This document shows, one piece after another, positions 1 to 11,400 of a stretch of 64,000 nucleotides of DNA (position 1 is the stretch's first letter; each line of letters starts with the position of its first letter). The position numbers were made by a program, and so were the translations under genes. The DNA is taken from positions 2,569,926-2,633,925 of the forward strand of contig VWZS01009934.1 of assembly GCA_013397075.1 (NCBI GenBank), read 5' to 3'. This DNA is from Rhabdornis inornatus (taxonomy: Eukaryota > Chordata > Aves > Passeriformes > Rhabdornithidae). The notes under the pieces were generated by a model, which worked only from the letters and a program-made list of their open reading frames with translations, was not told where the DNA came from and searched no databases.

Positions 1-133
1 TCAGACGGATGGTGTTGCTGTTCTGCAAAGTACTGTGTGTGAGAGAGTGTTTTGAAATGTCCGGAAGCAATAGCGCAGGAATGAAAAACCAAATCTTTGA
101 TCTTTGTCTTAAACCTACTATTCTTCACTCTAG

Positions 134-276
134 GTTGGACACCACTGCATGAAGCTTGTAATGTTGGTTACTATGATGTTGCTAAAGTTCTAATAGCAGC
201 AGGAGCAGATGTGAACACACAGGGCTTGGATGATGATACCCCACTTCATGACTCTGCTAGTAGTGGACATAGAAAC
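134..276 (+). CDS. ANKRD12: ANKRD12 exon encoding ankyrin repeats (partial gene)
   Basis: The acceptor is tctag at 129-133 and the donor gtgagt starts at 277. The exon completes a split Gly codon and then encodes WTPLHEACNVGYYDVAKVL and the next repeat, DDDTPLHDSASSGHRN, ending on a codon boundary. TPLHEA and TPLHDSA are canonical ankyrin helix-turn motifs, and the spacing of about 33 residues is typical. This is the part of the ankyrin block expected to contact p160 coactivators. An in-frame Met upstream at 97 lies in the intron and is not a start. Reading past the donor soon meets a stop. Confidence 0.95.
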
Positions 277-1273
277 GTGAGTGTTCTGGGAGAGTGGGAG
301 GGGGATAAATACATGGTTTGAAATGCTGAAGCTTCAGAGCAAATCCCAACTGTCCTCATTGCCGTTGTATGGTCTTTATAGTTCTGCTTCTGCTGTTTTG
401 GGAGCATCTTAAAGTTTTTCTGATTGTCTTTGTTTCATCTGACTTCTATTGCCAGATACTTTCTACCAGTATCTGTTTTCTTAAATATTTAAAAGTTTCA
501 CCTTTACTTTCTTAATAAATAAGCACTTGAATGACTTTTTTTGAGAAACCTTTACTTTATAGAATTCTCAAAAGAAAAATGTCTCCTAACAGTATACTGT
601 GGATTTGTGTACATGATACATATATGTTTATAAATATTTAAAGGTATATATCTCTTATTTCTTTTTAAATATTATTTATGACATTGAAATAGATAATTGA
701 TGTATATATATTCTCATTATTTTTTTAATTTACCAATCAACACTTAGTGGAGAAGATAAATGGAGCTCTGTAGGTACTTTAACTTATAAATTTGTTCTTG
801 ATACAAATAAATGCAGAAATGACTCTGATTTCCCTTTATATCTTTTTTGTTTCTTTACTGTGTGTGTCATCTGTTGTATAAAGCAAAAGATAAAATTTGG
901 AGCAAGAGGGTGCATCAAGTGCAGAGGAGTAGAGAGGCTGGTAGGTGGGGAACCAGATAAATTCTGTGAAGAAATGCTAGAACAGCAAGAACAAAAGGCG
1001 CCTGTTTCTTTCTTACATAATGATGCTGTGTCTGTGTAACAGAGGATGGCTGTCTCTAGTCTTCCCCTTCACTTCTTTACAGAGTAGACTATGTATATAC
1101 TACCTGGACTTTGCATTTTAGTTGCTGAAGTCTTGCTTTCCAGTCTCAGTATCATAGATAGGACTTAGGACTGCATATCATGTTACTCATATTTCATATG
1201 CAACAGGGGATTTTTATGCTGGTTGAGTAACATGTCATGGATAACCTAAAAGTTAATTTATCTAATGCTACAG
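277..1273 (+). other. ANKRD12: ANKRD12 intron, AT-rich
   Basis: This is intron sequence between the two ankyrin exons. It is AT-rich, strongly so at about 590-740, where TATA/TTTAAA words repeat without a clean tandem unit. No coding exon, RNA gene or transposon was recognised. Confidence 0.8.
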
Positions 1274-1421
1274 ATTGTGAAGCTGTTGCTTCGACATGGT
1301 GGAAATCCATTTCAAGCCAATAAACACGGGGAAAGACCTGTTGATGTTGCCGAAACTGAAGAATTGGAAATGCTGTTGAAAAGAGAGGTGCCCATCTCTG
1401 ATGATGAGGATAGTTGCTCAG
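1274..1421 (+). CDS. ANKRD12: ANKRD12 exon, last ankyrin repeat and acidic linker
   Basis: The acceptor is ctacag (ending 1273) and the donor gtaaaa starts at 1422. It encodes IVKLLLRHGGNPFQANKHGE, then RPVDVAETEELEMLLKREVP and the acidic stretch ISDDEDSCS. This completes the ankyrin fold: the second half of a repeat plus a capping repeat with the RPVDVAE motif. The exon leaves one base (g), which joins 'at' of the giant exon to form Asp of DSEEAPSVNPS. A possible alternative partner exon lies at 1820-1921. Confidence 0.95.
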
Positions 1422-1819
1422 GTAAAAGTACCTATTTAATTGCATATTTAAATGCATCATTTCACCTAAGGTTAAGTGGTCTTAATCTTCTGCAGAGTGT
1501 TAGCTATTAAGTCTTGGTGCAGGTAACAATTGATATTGCTAAGGTTATCTTCCACTTTTATTTTTAGAGGTAGTTTGTTAAGTTTTTCAATTGAATTACC
1601 TGAAATGTGTATTCTGATTTTTTTTTTTTTTTTTTTACTTTTCTTTCTGCCTTTAATAAGCCATTCCCACTTTGCAAATCAACTCTATGTCAGAATGGTG
1701 GTTTTACCAGAGAAAAATATGGAGGAAAATACTGTATTTGTTATGATAATAGCATGTTTCTGAGATGGTTTGTTTCATGGTGAAAAATATCCCCAATGTC
1801 GCTTGTTTCCCACCTTTAG

Positions 1820-1921
1820 TAGATGAATCAGGAGTCAGTGTTTCACATGTGTATAACTTAGTTACTCAGTGTAGAAAAGTTCCTCCCAGTGGGGAAACCA
1901 CTGGTTTCTGTGGGCGATCAG
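1820..1921 (+). CDS. ANKRD12: candidate alternative (cassette) exon of ANKRD12
   Basis: Seen in sequence: the pyrimidine-rich acceptor tttcccacctttag ends at 1819. The donor is cag|gtaagt, with gtaagt starting at 1922, a perfect match to the consensus. The segment is 102 nt (34 codons). Joined after the preceding exon (one base left over) it reads VDESGVSVSHVYNL through to GFCGRS with no stop, and restores the same phase for DSEEA of the giant exon. Human ANKRD12 as I recall it has no insert here, so this could be a bird-specific or minor isoform, or a chance decoy. No transcript evidence is available. Confidence 0.4.
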
Positions 1922-2289
1922 GTAAGTAACTTGCTGAAGTGGAGGCAGTAATTCTTGGTTCCTCCTGTGTTTCTGCAGATTGAGGAGTATGTAACACCTC
2001 CTAGAGCACAGAAAGAATTGTTGCCTCCTCAGAAGCAAAAGATTCTTGACTATGAATAACTTACTTGAGTGACAGACAGGAACTTTTCATTTGGCTTTCA
2101 CAGAGTCTTCAGCAATTCAGAATCTTTTAGGTAAAAGAAATGAGGTGGATTGAAAACAGGCTGAACACCTAGGCCAGAAGGGTGGTGATTAGTGGCACAA
2201 AGTTTATTTGGAGGCCAGTAGCTGCCTGTGTACCTTGGATCAATACTGCATCCACTCCTGTTTTCATTAATGGTTGGGGTAGAGTGTAC

Positions 2290-3125
2290 CATCAAGGGGT
2301 TTCCTAATGACGCAGAACTGGGGGTTCTGAGGAGGAGTGAGTGGTGCATCAGAGTTGTGCTGCCATCCAGAGGAACCTCACTGTGTTGGAGAAGCGGGCT
2401 TGTGGGAATCTCATGTAGTTCAACAAGGAGAAGTGCGAAGTCCTGCAGACGGGGAGGAACAATAAGCAAGCATCTGACCAGCTGGGAAAGCAGCTTTGCA
2501 GAAAAGGCCCTGGGTCGTGATGAACCACCACCAGCTTGACCATGAGCCAGCAATGTGCCCTTGCTACAAAAAAGGCCAGTGGTGTCCCAGGCTGCATTCG
2601 GAGGAGTATTGCAAGCAGGTTGAGGGAGGTGATCCTTCACCTCTGCTCAGCACTGGTGAGGCCACAGCTGGAGTGCTGGGTCCAGTTCTGGGCTCCCCAG
2701 TGCAGGAGAGACGTTGATGGAGAGAGTCCAGAAAAGGGCCAGGAAGATGATAAAGAGCCTGGAAAAGCAAAGGCTCAGGGGAATCTTGTTGATGCCTAAA
2801 AATACCTGAGGGGAGGTTGTGAAGAGGACAGAGCTGGGCTCTTGTCAGTTGTGCACAGTGACAGGACTGTAGGCAATGGGCACACAGTGAAACACAGGAA
2901 GTTCCCTCTGAACAGCAGGAAACATTTTTTTCACTGTGAGGATGACCAAGCAGTGGCACAAGTTGTCCAGGCAGGCTGTGGAGTCTCCCTCCTTGGAGAT
3001 AATTTTAAAGCTTTTTGTGCAGGGTCCTGGGCAGCTGACTCTGGGTGTCCCTGCTTGAGCAGGGTGGGTTGAGCTAGATGATCTCCAGAGGTCCCTTCCA
3101 ACCTCAGCCATTCTGTGGTCTGTGA
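2290..3125 (+). mobile_element. CR1 LINE fragment (3' end, sense)
   Basis: The segment around 2536-2715 encodes the CR1 ORF2 tail, MSQQCALATKKASG followed by CIRRSIASRLREVILHLCSA, and then VRPQLECWVQFWAPQ. After it come the usual CR1 3' region and the ending gatgatctccagaggtccc / ttccaacctcagccattctg near 3077-3115. The 5' boundary is vague because the start is diverged. Frames are broken by indels and stops, so this is an old, dead, 5'-truncated copy in the same direction as ANKRD12. Confidence 0.92.
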
Positions 3126-3799
3126 AAAGCACATGAAGAAGAGCATCATGTCACATGATTGTAAAAGTTGGTTTCTGTTTCCCAGGAAAATAAATAAAAT
3201 CTAACCCCCTAGAAATGTTTTCTATTCAAAATTTTGCTGTACTTCAAGGAAAAAAGTCGTATTGCCCTATGTTCTGATGTAGTGTTAACTTTCCTGAAAT
3301 ACAGTGCATGGCCCTTCTGTTCTAAGGGACAGTTGTGGCATCACTTCACAGAATCAACTTCAGCTTAGTTGAAAGCATTAATCTTAAGACAAATATTTTT
3401 ACATATGTGTAATAGAAACTTGTTGCTATTTAGCAATTGATTCCTCAACAGTCTGTGCAGGGTATTGTCCTTTAGAAAGAGTCAGGTTATACAGTAATTA
3501 ATGCACAGTAGGTGAGGTTTTCAAAATTAAAAGTGCATTACTTTTATTAGATCAAAATGTTAATTAGTATTTTTACGTGCCTAAGTGGGAGCTGTAAAGA
3601 GAGGGGAGAACTTTGATTTCATTACCTTTTGTTTTCTCTTAAAAAGCTTAATTCTAGTGAGAAGTTTTGTTGTGTGCTTAAGGTAGATTTTATTCTTTTT
3701 TCATTTGTAAAGAGGTGACTGCTGAACTGAACTCTTTTGTCCTGAAGTGTGACAAGTGTCCCATTAGTATTCAGTTAATTTTTGGTTTTCTTACTTTAG

Positions 3800-6700
3800 A
3801 TTCTGAAGAAGCTCCATCTGTAAATCCTTCCAGTGTAGATGGGAATGTTGATTCAGAAGCAGAAAAGGACTCTGTAGCCAACAACAGCAAACAAACAGTC
3901 TCTAGTAAGCCACCACCTCCATCTGCTCTAGATGAGTATGAGTTCAAAGATGATGATGAAGATGAAATGAAAAAAATGGTTGATGACAAACATATTCTTA
4001 GAAAAGACCCAAGGAAAGAAGATGAGACTGAAGTTGAAAAGACCAGCTTGTTTGTGAAACAAGAAAAAGTTGTCTTTTCAAAATCATTCAAAAACAGAAA
4101 GCAGAAACCCTCTAGAGTTCTGTATTCAAGTTCTGAAAGTTCAGATGAAGAAGTACTTCAGGACAAGAAAATGGTCTCTCCTTGCTCTGTTTCAGAGACA
4201 TCAAATTCTGATGTCAGAGTGAAGAAAGAATATATGGTTACAAATGAACACAAGCAAAAGGGCAAAGTTAAAAGGAAAGTAAAAAATCAAAGCAAAAATA
4301 AAGAGAATCAAGAAGTAAATCAAGAAAAAGAAAATGCTAGGGTAACAAATATAGCTACTTCTGGGTTAGATTGTTTAGATAAAGCTAGAGAGGAAGAAAC
4401 CTTTAAGAAGTCTTTCACCTCAAAAGAAGATTCTTCTTTACATCTGTTTCATATCACTGCTGGAAAATCTCCAAAGCATCCCTGTGGGTTAAGTGAAAAG
4501 CAGTCAACACCATTAAAGCAAGAAAACACCAAAACTTGCTTATCACCAGGAGGTTCTGAAATAACACTGCAGCCCGAATTGGTTCGGTATGATCACAATG
4601 CTGATTCTGATTATCTGGTAGAAAGTTCTAGTGGCAAATCTTGCAAGCACAAAGAAAAAAGCAAGCATCATCAAAAGGATTTTCACTTGGAATTTGGTGA
4701 AAAATCTAGTCCTAAAATTAAAGAGGAAGATAATAGCTCAACATTTGAGAATTCAGAATATACTTTGAGAAAAATTGACAAAGAAGGTAAAACACTTAAA
4801 AAGCATAAATTAAAGCACAAAGAAAAAGAAAAGGAAAAGCGCAAAAAGGAACAGGATGGGGAGAGGGAGAAACACAAACCTAAAGATAATGTTAAAGAGG
4901 TTCAAAGAAGTATTGAGTTTGACAGAGAATTTTGGAAAGAGAACTTTTTCAAAAGTGATGAAAATGATGATACGTTGATAAATACAGAACACGAATCTCT
5001 TTCTTCAGACAAAAAATCAAAGCTAGAAAAAACTGTGGCAAAAGAAGATAAGTTAGTTAAGGAAAGACAATTCCAGAAAGAGAGAAGTATTAAAGATGAG
5101 AGAGAAAAAGAGAAGAACAAAAAGGAAAATGAGAAGTTTCTCAAGGATGAGAAAATAAAAGATACAAAAGAAGAAAAAGAAGTTACACTTGCAGATAAAG
5201 AAATAGAATTATTCTGTTTTGGTGTTAAAGATGATGCACCCAGCATGCATATAGTAGAAAGAGAAATGGATACTGAAAAGCAGGACAAGAATTTAAAGGA
5301 AAATAAAGAAAAGACAGAAAAGCGATTCTCAATCAAAGAAAAAGATGTTGAAAAGATAGAAAGAAAACATGGAGAAAAAGAGAAAAAATTAAAGCATGAA
5401 TACAAAATGGAGAAAGAAAAAGCAGAAGTAAATGAAAATACAGAGAAGGTAAAGGAGAAGTCTGGTTTTCAGCAAGCAGAAAGGTGTCATAAGGAAAACG
5501 ATAAAGTAAAAAGCATGGGTGCTCTTAAAAAAGCTGATGACAAGGAAAGAAATAAAGAAAAAACTGATAAGAAGCATGATAAAGAAAAGGCCGATAAAGA
5601 CAGACATTGGGCTGAAAGCAAAGAAAAACACTATACTGAAAGAAAAGTCAAACAATCTGAAAAAGAATCTGAATATACTAAATCAGAAAAAAATAGAAGT
5701 AAAGAGAAGGAATTTGAAAAAAAAGACAAATCAAAAGACAAGGAGACCTCATCATTAGCAAGCTCAAAACACATGCAAGAGGAAAGGAGATGCACTATTA
5801 CCGAAAGTAATAAAACAGTTAATGACAAACTGTCATCTTTGAAAGAAAAACCGAAAGATGATTTGTTGAAAACTCCAGATGGTAGAGAGAAAGATAAAAA
5901 AGATAAAGATATAGACAGATACAAAGAGAGAGACAAGCATAAAGATAAACTGCATCAAAGTGGTTTGCTTAAACTAAAACTTGAACATGAGAAACTTAAG
6001 CCTAAACCAGCTCCTGCACCAAAGGATGCTCGGCCTAAAGAGAAAAGGTTAGTCAACGATGATTTAATGCAAACTAGTTTCGAAAGAATGCTTAGCCTTA
6101 AAGATCTGGAAATAGAGCAGTGGCATAGAAAGCATAAAGAAAAAATAAAACAGAAAGAGAAGGAACGTTTGAGAAACCGCACTTGTTCAGAACATAACAA
6201 AATTAAAGAAAAACCCAAACACTCAATACCTGAAGTAAAAGGCAAAGAACTGATTCGTTCAAAAAGTTCAGAGTTGCCAGATGTTTGTATGAAGGAGAAA
6301 CAGCAAAAAGATGCTACAAGTAATAGGTCACAGTCAGTTGATACGAGAAGTGTCAATGTTGCAAAGCCTTCCTTGTCTCTGGATAATTTAAATAGATCCC
6401 CCAAATCAGAAAGTGAAAAGATGGGGCTGAGCTCCAGGTCAGTGTCTATGGTTTCTGTTGCAAGCTCTGAGGATTCTTGCCATACCACAGTAACTACTCC
6501 AAGGCCTGTAATCGAATATGATTCAGACTTTATGCCAGAAGGTTCTGATTCCCAAATGTCTTTTTCACAGTCACCATTTTTGGCAAGTGCCAAATCACCA
6601 GCCCTTGTGGAAAAAGAGGCTGATGGTCTTGCTGAGTTGTCAGATCGCATTAAGACACCTTTCACGAACAGGCTCCCACAAATGTATGTTAGATCAGCAT

Positions 6701-8493
6701 CTGCTGAAGATGTTAAGTTGGTTTTAAATGAGTGTAGGCCTGTTATAGAGGTTCGAAGATGCAGCATGCCTGCTGCAGTTTCTGATCACAGCAAACAGCC
6801 TCAAACATCAGAAGAAAACAACCAGAACGCTCTGCTGTCTGTTCAGACTTACGGTAGCACTTCTCCTAAACCAGAACTACTGTGCAGCACACTTGAAAGA
6901 GATTTTCAAAGCAGTGTGACTGTTCTGCTGTCAAACTTCACATCATCTCCAAATAGAGCTATTAGCAGCAAGCAGGCGACAACGGGGACAAGTACCATTA
7001 AAGAGATTGCTCAGATGAGCCCTTCAGAAAACTCCAACATGCGTTTAGAGCCATGTAGTCAAAGTGGTGTGACTGAGCAAACCAAACCGTGGGATGTGCC
7101 TTTTGACAGACTTAGTTCATTAGACAGTGACTTTAACAGCTCAGGTTGTGGTGTATCAGAGCAAGATGCTAGAAGCATTATAGCAGTGCATAATTCTGAG
7201 AGCAGGACATTAAAAGAGCAACAAGTATCTGAATTTTTGCCTCAGCACCCTGATACTAAGGGAAGTTCCAGTTCTCAAGAGTCTGCATTGTTGTTGCCTT
7301 CACAGTCGCCTTGTTCTTTACCTATTCAGCCACTTCCAGTTGTGTCAAAACACGTTTCTTTACCAGGCATGATCAGTCAAGATTCATCATTTGTACAGCA
7401 GCAAAATGTAGTTCAGACTACAACTTCTACTTTGGATACAGATGCTACTAGTATCAGAGAGCTGGAAAATGCTTTCTTCCCTTCAAACATTAAGAAGACT
7501 GATGGACCCATGGCTGTATATTCTGAGAGCTCTGCAAAAGATGTTTCACAGAGCTGTGAAAGGGTGAATGATTTACCAATGGTACCATTAGAGAAAGATA
7601 TTCCTGAAAGTGATAGCAGTTCACAGTTAAATGTGAATTTGTACTCACTCAGTAAAGTTGTTTGTAAGAATGCCCTGAGTGAAGTGGATGGTAACACAGC
7701 AGATACTTCAGATACTAGAAATGAAAAAGACCAGCAAGAAAAGTTGGTCTCTGTGCATGTTGATAGTGGAGCCAATGCTGATCTCTGTGAACTAAGTTCA
7801 GTAATGTCAAAGGGAATTACAAATGAATTGGTTAATAAAAGCCCCTGCACTGCAGACAGAGAAAATGTGTTGGCAGGTGATGCACCACAGTACTCCTCTC
7901 TATCCAATTTGGAAAATAGTTCACAGCAGATCACACAGGAAGAGGTGCATAAATACAGCCAAACAGTTAAAGTAGAAGAAGAAGTTGCTGAGGATCAGAA
8001 GATGGAACCTCAAGAAGTACCTCAAAGAATCACAAGGAACAGAGCAAATTTGCTTGCTAACCAGGCCAAGCAGAATCCTCTTGGCTGTACACAAACATCA
8101 GAAAAAGAGTCTGAATCATCAGCATCTATGAAAGCAAGAATTAGATTAACTGAAGATGATGATGCTCAGGTACATCATCCACGTAAAAGGAAGATGTCAC
8201 GCGTGCCTCAGCCTGTGCAAGCAAACCCTTCTTTGCTGCAGGCCAAGGAGAAGACCCAGCAGTCACTGGCAGCTATTGTTGATTCTTTGAAACTTGAAGA
8301 GATTCAGCCATACAGTTCTGAGAGAGCAAACCCCTATTTTGAATACTTGCATATAAGGAAGAAAATAGAAGAGAAGCGTAAATTGCTGTGCAGTGTTATT
8401 CCTCAGGCACCTCAATATTATGATGAATATGTGACCTTCAATGGTTCCTACCTGCTGGATGGCAATCCCCTGAGCAAGATATGCATCCCAACT
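3800..8493 (+). CDS. ANKRD12: ANKRD12 giant exon (Lys/Glu-rich and Ser-rich central region)
   Basis: The acceptor cttactttag ends at 3799 and the donor gtaagt starts at 8494. The exon is 4,694 nt, open throughout, and supplies about 1,565 of the residues. In order: DSEEAPSVNPSS; an acidic patch DEYEFKDDDEDEMKKMVDD (about 3930-3990); phosphorylation-like serines SSSESSDEE (about 4127-4155); a long Lys/Glu-rich stretch of likely coiled coil or disorder (about 4630-6200) containing EFDREFWKENFF; the conserved RLVNDDLMQTSFERMLSL (about 6047-6100); a Ser/Thr-rich region with SRSVSMVSVASSEDS; a basic HHPRKRKMSRVPQ, likely nuclear localisation; and the highly conserved SSERANPYFEYLHIRKKIEE ending in KICIPT. 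One giant exon is typical of both ANKRD11 and ANKRD12. The middle is low-complexity and evolves fast, while the C-terminal ~120 codons are nearly identical to mammals. Confidence 0.97.
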
Positions 8494-11400
8494 GTAAGTT
8501 ACATGGTCTTTCAATATGCAGTGCAATGGAAGACATGTTTTGGTTTTATTTTTGTAACTTCCATATTCTTCCTAACTTGATCTGAATATTCTGCTGGAAG
8601 CAGTAAGTTGACATATGTCAAATTAATATTGATTAATAGCATCATATTTAAAAGCCCCATTCACTGGAAATACAAACAGTGGTTTCATAGTCACTATAAT
8701 ACAAACCATGTATGACACCTGTCAAGGGCATACAGACAAACACTATATTTCAAAGTATGTAAAGCCTATTCTTTCAGAAGTGAAGTCAATTATCGAGAGC
8801 TTCTCTGAATTTCTGCTGTCAATAATTTCATTAAAACTATATAATCAAAGCTGTTTCGTTTGGAGGGGGGTGGAAGTGCAGTGCTTCAGAATATGAAGTC
8901 CATTGCCAAATGTTTTAAGTAGGAGAGTGCCTCCCAGCTGTCTCAAAAGCAGCAGATACAATCTGCTGTGTCCTGGCATTTATAATCCATCAATCTAAAG
9001 TGTTCATAATTTCATTAAATAATGTCAAGGTTTTTTCTCTTTTTACCGAAGAACATCTGTAGTTCAGAGACACTTGTTTAAGTTTAAGCTCTCCATTTCT
9101 GAATGGTCAAGTTATTATGTCAGCTCATCTAAGATAGCTCACCCTTACTTGAGAGTAAAAAAGCTTTAGCTTTTTCTGTTAGAGTTGAGGACTTTTTTGA
9201 TGAAGCAATGAATAAAAGTTTAATGTGTAAATTTAAAACTGTTTGCTTCATTACACAGCTAGTCTTAATTCCCTGTACAAACTGTTCTCAGTTTTTGGAA
9301 GTAGTAGGCCCCTTACAGTCTGAGGAAAGATGTGGGTAAGATGGCCCTTTTACAAGGTCTGAAAGTGAACCAGAGTGTATGGTAGGCTTCACCACAATTT
9401 ACCAGGCTGTCAGCCTTCCCAAGTCTACAAATCTTTCTCAGTAGCTATTGCAGCTTCTGTAACATCTTTATCACTGGAGGCATAGATTTCTTTTTGTTTT
9501 TTTTTAAAGCTTCTGCTAGTCAAGTACATACTGTTTCCAAGCTACAGCTTACTGCTTTGGCACCACACTTGAGTGCTTAATGTGGAATAACTGGGAGGTA
9601 GAGAAGCATGGCATATAGTTTTCCCTGGCCCATCTCCTACTTGAGCAATAGAATTCGATTCCCAATCATAAATGGCAATGTGTGTAGACACCGTAAAGAG
9701 GGCAGTGTTTTGACTTGATATTAAAACACTGCCTTATAATTCCTTCCTGTCTCTCTTACTGAGTATAATAGGGATCTGCAGTTAATGAAAATAAATTTAG
9801 GTATTGGAGAGCAAAATCTCAGACAACAGGTTCAGAAAATAGATGCGTGTGTGCTTCCTATTCTCAATGACTTTTAATTAATTGTTGAAAAGAAAAATTG
9901 ATAAAAATATAAATACGTAATTGAAGGATTACAGTTACTGATTTTTGTCTCATTTAGATTCCTGGTTTGTTTCCTTACACATACATGTTCTGATGGTAAT
10001 GATGTTTTAAACAGTTAATTGTTTTGTATATACTTTGATGGTCCTGGTAATATTCTGCAGATATAGAGAGAACAGGTAGAACTTTTTATTTCAAGCTCCT
10101 AGAAGCAAAAAGGAAGATAAATTTTGAGAAACCAAAGTGAATTATTAGGAAATTGGTGGTTATTTTCATTAGAATTAAAGTGTAAGAAAAAGGGTGAGTT
10201 TTGTTCTAAATAAGAAAATACTCTAAGCAATTCAGTTTTGTTTGTGTGAAAAATCTCCAATGCGACTAAGTGCTTTATTTAATTACTGTCACTTGTGTAG
10301 ATGTACAATTTTGATAAAACTTCTCATGTTTCCTTTCAGAAAAGAACAAATGGTTAAAAAAATTGGTAATAGTTCAGATTTAACTTATTGGCAGAATTTG
10401 CTTGTGTACACAGTTTAATAGTTTTATTTTGTCACCATTGAAAATCACAGTCGTAGTAATTCCTGTTACAAATACCATAAAAAGGAGTATTGCTAAACCA
10501 AGGATCATTTCCTTCTCAGAAATGAGTGTTTATTGTAGACATTGTCCAACAAAGTGAAAATAAAGGCTCGGCTTAGTCTCTCTGAAATTTTAAAATATTA
10601 ATAACGTGTTGTTACACCTATAATGCGGGACTTAATAAGTAGTTGTAAAATTACCTTTTTGTCGAGTTTGTTTTACAGTTTTTTATTTCCATTTTCTAAT
10701 GATTCCCTGTTGACCAAATTTTTGCCTCATCAATTTACATAGCGAGAAGGTAGATACTCTTCCTTTGATTATTCCTGTGTTACAGATATCCTTTGTGTAG
10801 GTCTATGTGAAGACCATATATTTAGCTCTGACGCTCTGAGACTCAGAATGGTTGGGGTAACATACTGTTCTCTGCATTGGAATTTTAATGATGCACTGTA
10901 GTTTATCTGATGAACTTCAAACATGCTGTAGGTGGGAACTAGGAGATGGTGTGCTAAAACCTTGTTTCCACTGCCTTGTTTGTGTATTGTAATTTACAGC
11001 CCAGATCACCTAAGGCTGTGAGGGTATTCACGCATGAATTACGGCTTCCCTCTCACCAGTGCAAATACAAAACATAAGGTGGGAGACATCAGGTCAGTTC
11101 AAAATAGAAGGAAATAAATCTGAGTCTTCTAAGAGAGTAAATTTCAATTGTACTTGGCTCTGTTGCCTTTCAGATTGTTCCATGTTCTGCAGAGTTCAGT
11201 CATCTTTGTCTGTATAGTGTCCTGAGAGAAGGTACCAGGAGGATTCACTGCCAGCCTCCAATGGCTGTCTAGCAGATGTGTTTCTAGTAAAGGGATTCTG
11301 TCTGGTCTCCTGGCATTGCTGTAGAAACTCAAGTGGTAAAATCTAATTTTAGGGGTATTACCAGAAACTTGTTTTCAAAATGCATGAAATAGAGTATTAG

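Larger units (their letters stand above)
1422..3799 (+). other. ANKRD12: ANKRD12 intron containing a candidate cassette exon and a CR1 element
   Basis: This intron of about 2.4 kb lies between the ankyrin block and the giant exon. It holds a poly-T run at about 1620-1636, a candidate phase-preserving exon (1820-1921), and a CR1 LINE 3' segment (about 2290-3125). The rest is unremarkable AT-rich intron. Reading the giant exon's frame leftward stays open back to about 3715, but that part lies before the acceptor and is intronic. Confidence 0.85.

Noticed and set aside
97..133. Met at 97 as a start for the ankyrin exon
   Set aside because: It is intronic sequence before the acceptor at 133. The gene starts upstream of the window.
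2098..3149. Several short proteins on both strands
   Set aside because: They lie in a CR1 LINE; the + strand one is the decayed ORF2 tail and the others are antisense shadows. They are not host genes.
3715..3799. N-terminal extension of the giant-exon frame
   Set aside because: It lies before the acceptor cttactttag at 3799. The previous exon supplies the correct phase, so this is intron.
3771..7934. Several minus-strand frames within the ANKRD12 giant exon (up to 270 codons)
   Set aside because: They are shadows of the A-rich Lys/Glu and Ser codons of the real exon, giving Phe/Ser/Leu-rich nonsense proteins.
8494..8580. Extension of the giant exon past KICIPT
   Set aside because: A strong donor gtaagt sits at 8494, and the next conserved residues (ITPPPSLSDP) are at 14518.
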